Of a stretch of 6,503 nt of DNA, positions 4,441 through 6,503 are shown in pieces (position 1 is the stretch's first letter; each line of letters begins with the position of its first letter). The notes beneath the pieces were generated by a model. The model was not told the DNA's origin. It was given only the letters and a program-made list of their open reading frames with translations, and did not search any database. The stretch is taken from positions 1 through 6,503 of the forward strand of contig CALJDH010000014.1 of assembly GCA_938023895.1 (NCBI GenBank). Direction: 5' to 3'. The position numbers and the translations under genes are program-made. The DNA is from an uncultured Aliiroseovarius sp. Its GTDB lineage: Bacteria; Pseudomonadota; Alphaproteobacteria; Rhodobacterales; Rhodobacteraceae.

Positions 4441-6261
4441 ATGAGAACTAATATGACCCAGAAGCTTCGCGGGATGATCGCAACCGGCGTTGTGACGCTG
4501 TCTACGGTGCTGGCTGTACAGGCGGAACCGCAGCACGGCATTGCAATGTACGGCGATCCCGCCTTGCCCGCTGATTTCACCGCGCTGCCCCATGTGAACC
4601 CCGACGCGCCCAAAGGCGGGCGCATCGTGTTCGCCGAAGCGGGCAGCTTCGACAGCCTGCATCCCTATATCCGCAAAGGCAGCACTCCGTGGCAGCTACG
4701 TTTCATGCTGGCCGAAAGCCTGATGGGCCGCAGCTGGGACGAACCCTTCACGCTTTATGGTCTTCTGGCCGAAACGGTCGAAACTGACGACGATCGCACT
4801 TGGGTCGAGTTCACGCTGCGCGAAGAGGCTACGTTCTCGGACGGCACCCCCGTGACTGTCGAAGACGTGATGTGGTCGTATGAGACGCTCGGCACCAAGG
4901 GGCACCCGCGCTATCACGGTGCGTGGAACAAGATTGAGACAATGGAGCAGACCGGCTCGCGCTCGATCAAGTTCACCTTCAACACCGAAGACCGCGAATT
5001 GCCCCTGATCCTGGGGATGCGTCCGATCCTGAAGAAAGCCCAGTGGGAGGCCGCGAATTTCGACGAGTCCGGCGTGGACGTGCTGCCCATCACCTCGGGC
5101 CCCTACGTGATTGGCGATTTCGAACCCGGCCGCTATCTGACTTTGAAGCGCAACCCCGACTACTGGGGCAAAGACGTACCTTATATGCAGGGTCAGGCAA
5201 ACTTGGACGAGATCCGGTTTGATTATTACGGCGACGGCGGCGTGACATTTGAGGCGTTCAAAGCAGGTGAATCCAACACTCACCGCGAAACCAACGCGCA
5301 TAAATGGGCCACGCAGTTCAACTTCCCGGCCGTGCAATCGGGTGACATCGTACTGTCTGACATCCCGCATCAGCGCCCGACGGGCATCAAAGGCTATGTG
5401 ATGAACACCCGGCGCGCGGCATTCCAAGACATCCGGGTCCGTGACGCGATGATCCATGCGTTCAACTTCGAATTCATCAACCAGACAATTCACGGCAACA
5501 CCAAGCGCCGTATTCAGTCCTATTTCCACAACTCGGTTTTGGGCATGGCCCCCGGTAAGGAAGCCCAAGGCAACGTGCGTGCGCTGCTGGACGGATTGGC
5601 CGGTGATATCCCCCCCGGCGCGATCGAGGGCTACAGCCTGCCTGCCTCGGACGGTTCGGAACGCAACCGCGCGGGCATCCGCGCCGCAATGGGCCTGATG
5701 GAGGAAGCTGGCTGGACCGTACAGGACGGCGTGATGAAGAACGCCGCGGGCGAGCCCTTCACCTTCGAAATCCTGCTGAAATCAGGTGCCGATGAGAACC
5801 GACAGGAAATCGAGATCTTCTCGGCCGCGTTGTCGCGTCTTGGGATCACGCCCACAATCACCTCGGTCGATAGCGCCCAATACAAAGAACGCACCACCGC
5901 GTTTGACTTCGACATGGCCTATTACTGGCGCGGGTTGTCGCTGTCTCCGGGCAACGAACAGAAGCTCTATTGGGGTGGCGAGAGCGCCGACACCGAAGGG
6001 TCGCGCAACTGGATGGGCGTGAAGAACCCCGCTATTGATGCGCTGATCGACGCCATGCTGACCGCCGGGGATCAGGAGGGTTTCCGCGCTGCTGTAAAGG
6101 CTTTGGACCGCGTTCTGACCGCCAGCCGCTTCGTCATTCCGCTGGGCTATAGCGAACTGTCGCACATCGCCCACGGCAAGGAACTGCACTTCCCCGACCG
6201 CATCCCGATGTATGGTGACTATCTTGGCTTCCAGCCTGAAATCTGGTGGTACGAGGAATAA
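4441..6261 (+). CDS. YejA-like ABC transporter substrate-binding protein (family 5)
   Basis: A 606-residue periplasmic solute-binding protein of the peptide/nickel-type family 5, most like YejA, the receptor of the YejABEF importer that takes up peptides such as microcin C in E. coli. A Sec signal peptide is clear: positive K8/R10, a hydrophobic core at about 12-26, and likely cleavage after VQA at residue 28. The mature protein opens with HGIAMYGDPALPADF and VNPDAPKGGRI, then FDSLHPYIRKG, the usual YejA-like N-terminus. LKRNPDYWG and FEAFKAGE, typical of the family, follow in the middle. Length is normal for YejA. The start at 4441 is set by AAGGA ten bases upstream. No permease or ATPase gene adjoins: bdhA lies divergently on the left and an arsenite pump on the right. 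It must therefore pair with a transporter elsewhere or act alone. The ligand, probably an oligopeptide or modified peptide, is inferred. Confidence 0.93.
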   Translation: MRTNMTQKLRGMIATGVVTLSTVLAVQAEPQHGIAMYGDPALPADFTALPHVNPDAPKGGRIVFAEAGSFDSLHPYIRKGSTPWQLRFMLAESLMGRSWDEPFTLYGLLAETVETDDDRTWVEFTLREEATFSDGTPVTVEDVMWSYETLGTKGHPRYHGAWNKIETMEQTGSRSIKFTFNTEDRELPLILGMRPILKKAQWEAANFDESGVDVLPITSGPYVIGDFEPGRYLTLKRNPDYWGKDVPYMQGQANLDEIRFDYYGDGGVTFEAFKAGESNTHRETNAHKWATQFNFPAVQSGDIVLSDIPHQRPTGIKGYVMNTRRAAFQDIRVRDAMIHAFNFEFINQTIHGNTKRRIQSYFHNSVLGMAPGKEAQGNVRALLDGLAGDIPPGAIEGYSLPASDGSERNRAGIRAAMGLMEEAGWTVQDGVMKNAAGEPFTFEILLKSGADENRQEIEIFSAALSRLGITPTITSVDSAQYKERTTAFDFDMAYYWRGLSLSPGNEQKLYWGGESADTEGSRNWMGVKNPAIDALIDAMLTAGDQEGFRAAVKALDRVLTASRFVIPLGYSELSHIAHGKELHFPDRIPMYGDYLGFQPEIWWYEE

Positions 6262-6276
6262 ACTTGAACTGACTCT

Positions 6277-6318
6277 GGGCGGCGGCTACGCATCGTAGAA
6301 CGCGATCATCTGCCGCCC
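6277..6318 (+). promoter_or_regulatory. Two-tier stem-loop before the arsenite pump gene
   Basis: The outer stem GGGCGGCGG (6277-6285) pairs with CTGCCGCCC (6310-6318), nine pairs with one G-U. Directly inside it a perfect 5-bp hairpin CTACG-CAT-CGTAG (6286-6298) stacks on the outer stem, leaving 11 unpaired bases on the 3' side. The stem starts 15 nt after the solute-binding protein stop and its last base touches the GGAGG ribosome binding site of the next gene. There is no T-run, so it is not a normal intrinsic terminator. It could protect the 3' end of the upstream mRNA or limit translation of the pump; both are inference. Confidence 0.45.
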
Positions 6319-6323
6319 GGAGG
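6319..6323 (+). promoter_or_regulatory. Ribosome binding site of the arsenite pump gene
   Basis: GGAGG four bases before the ATG at 6328. The spacing is short but the match to the anti-SD is strong, and it supports this ATG as the start. The stem-loop at 6277-6318 abuts it directly. Confidence 0.75.
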
Positions 6324-6327
6324 TCTC

Positions 6328-6503
6328 ATGGGTATTTTCGAACGCTTTCTGTCCGTCTGGGTGGCTTTGTGCATCATTGCGGGCGTTCTTCTGGGCAACC
6401 TGATGCCCGGTCTTTTCCAAACCATTGCTGCGCTTGAGATCTCTAAGGTGAACCTTGTGGTCGCCGTGCTGATCTGGGTGATGATTTACCCGATGATGGT
6501 GCA
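6328..6503 (+). CDS. acr3: ACR3 family arsenite efflux permease, N-terminal part (cut by window edge)
   Basis: The first 58 codons of a membrane protein that continues past the right edge. The N-terminus [19 protein letters not shown], then a short loop, then [18 protein letters not shown] (41-58), is the standard opening of ACR3-type As(III) efflux permeases (often named ArsB or Acr3), which expel arsenite using the membrane potential. Two hydrophobic segments fall at about 9-30 and 42-58. Family members usually have about 340-360 residues and ten membrane spans, so most of the gene is missing. It starts 66 bp after the solute-binding protein stop on the same strand. No arsR regulator or arsC reductase is seen within the window. 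The identification rests on the N-terminus alone. Confidence 0.85.
   Translation, partial: MGIFERFLSVWVALCIIAGVLLGNLMPGLFQTIAALEISKVNLVVAVLIWVMIYPMMV

Noticed and set aside
4336..4662. Minus-strand frame of 108 codons ending in a protein-like stretch (DLSEETLEVEIRLFKLLAW)
   Set aside because: Its only good start lies inside the solute-binding protein gene, covering the signal-peptide region; no start codon or SD exists within the intergenic part. Its stop codon lies in the -10 box of the small-RNA promoter. It could be a gene remnant, but nothing supports that.
4696..5568. Minus-strand frame of 290 codons opposite the solute-binding protein gene
   Set aside because: Antisense shadow; no family motif, while the plus-strand frame is a full-length recognised protein.

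Overview
The window looks like ordinary chromosome from an alphaproteobacterium, most likely Rhodobacterales (Roseobacter/Paracoccus-type). This is inferred from the high-GC coding sequence, the strong similarity of every protein to families as they appear in that group, and a polyhydroxybutyrate (PHB)-type 3-hydroxybutyrate dehydrogenase. No mobile element, CRISPR array, tRNA or rRNA was seen.

Left part: the 5' two-thirds-of-a-kilobase of ligA (NAD-dependent DNA ligase) runs off the left edge on the minus strand. A 212-bp divergent intergenic region separates it from a plus-strand pair, a DUF502 membrane protein and a LysE/ArgO-type amino-acid exporter, which are joined by an ATGA stop/start overlap. 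This pair converges on a minus-strand pair with no gap: both stop codons fall within one TTAA palindrome at 2248-2251.

Middle: the minus-strand pair is bdhA (D-3-hydroxybutyrate dehydrogenase) followed 2 nt later by a patatin-like phospholipase. The tight coupling suggests a joint role in PHB or lipid carbon use. Upstream of bdhA is a near-palindrome that differs by one base from the CTGC-N3-GCAG motif of the PHB regulator PhaR.

The 352-bp intergenic region 4089-4440 is the richest non-coding stretch. It holds the bdhA ribosome binding site and the PhaR-like site. It also holds a strong intrinsic terminator on the minus strand that has no coding gene to terminate; with a second hairpin and a sigma70-like promoter upstream, this outlines a possible ~75-nt small RNA. 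On the plus strand it carries an interrupted hairpin and a weak promoter candidate for the next gene.

Right part: a complete YejA-like periplasmic solute-binding protein (ABC importer, family 5) with no permease or ATPase gene beside it. A 66-bp spacer with a strong two-tier stem-loop follows, and then the first 58 codons of an ACR3-type arsenite efflux permease that leaves the window at the right edge.
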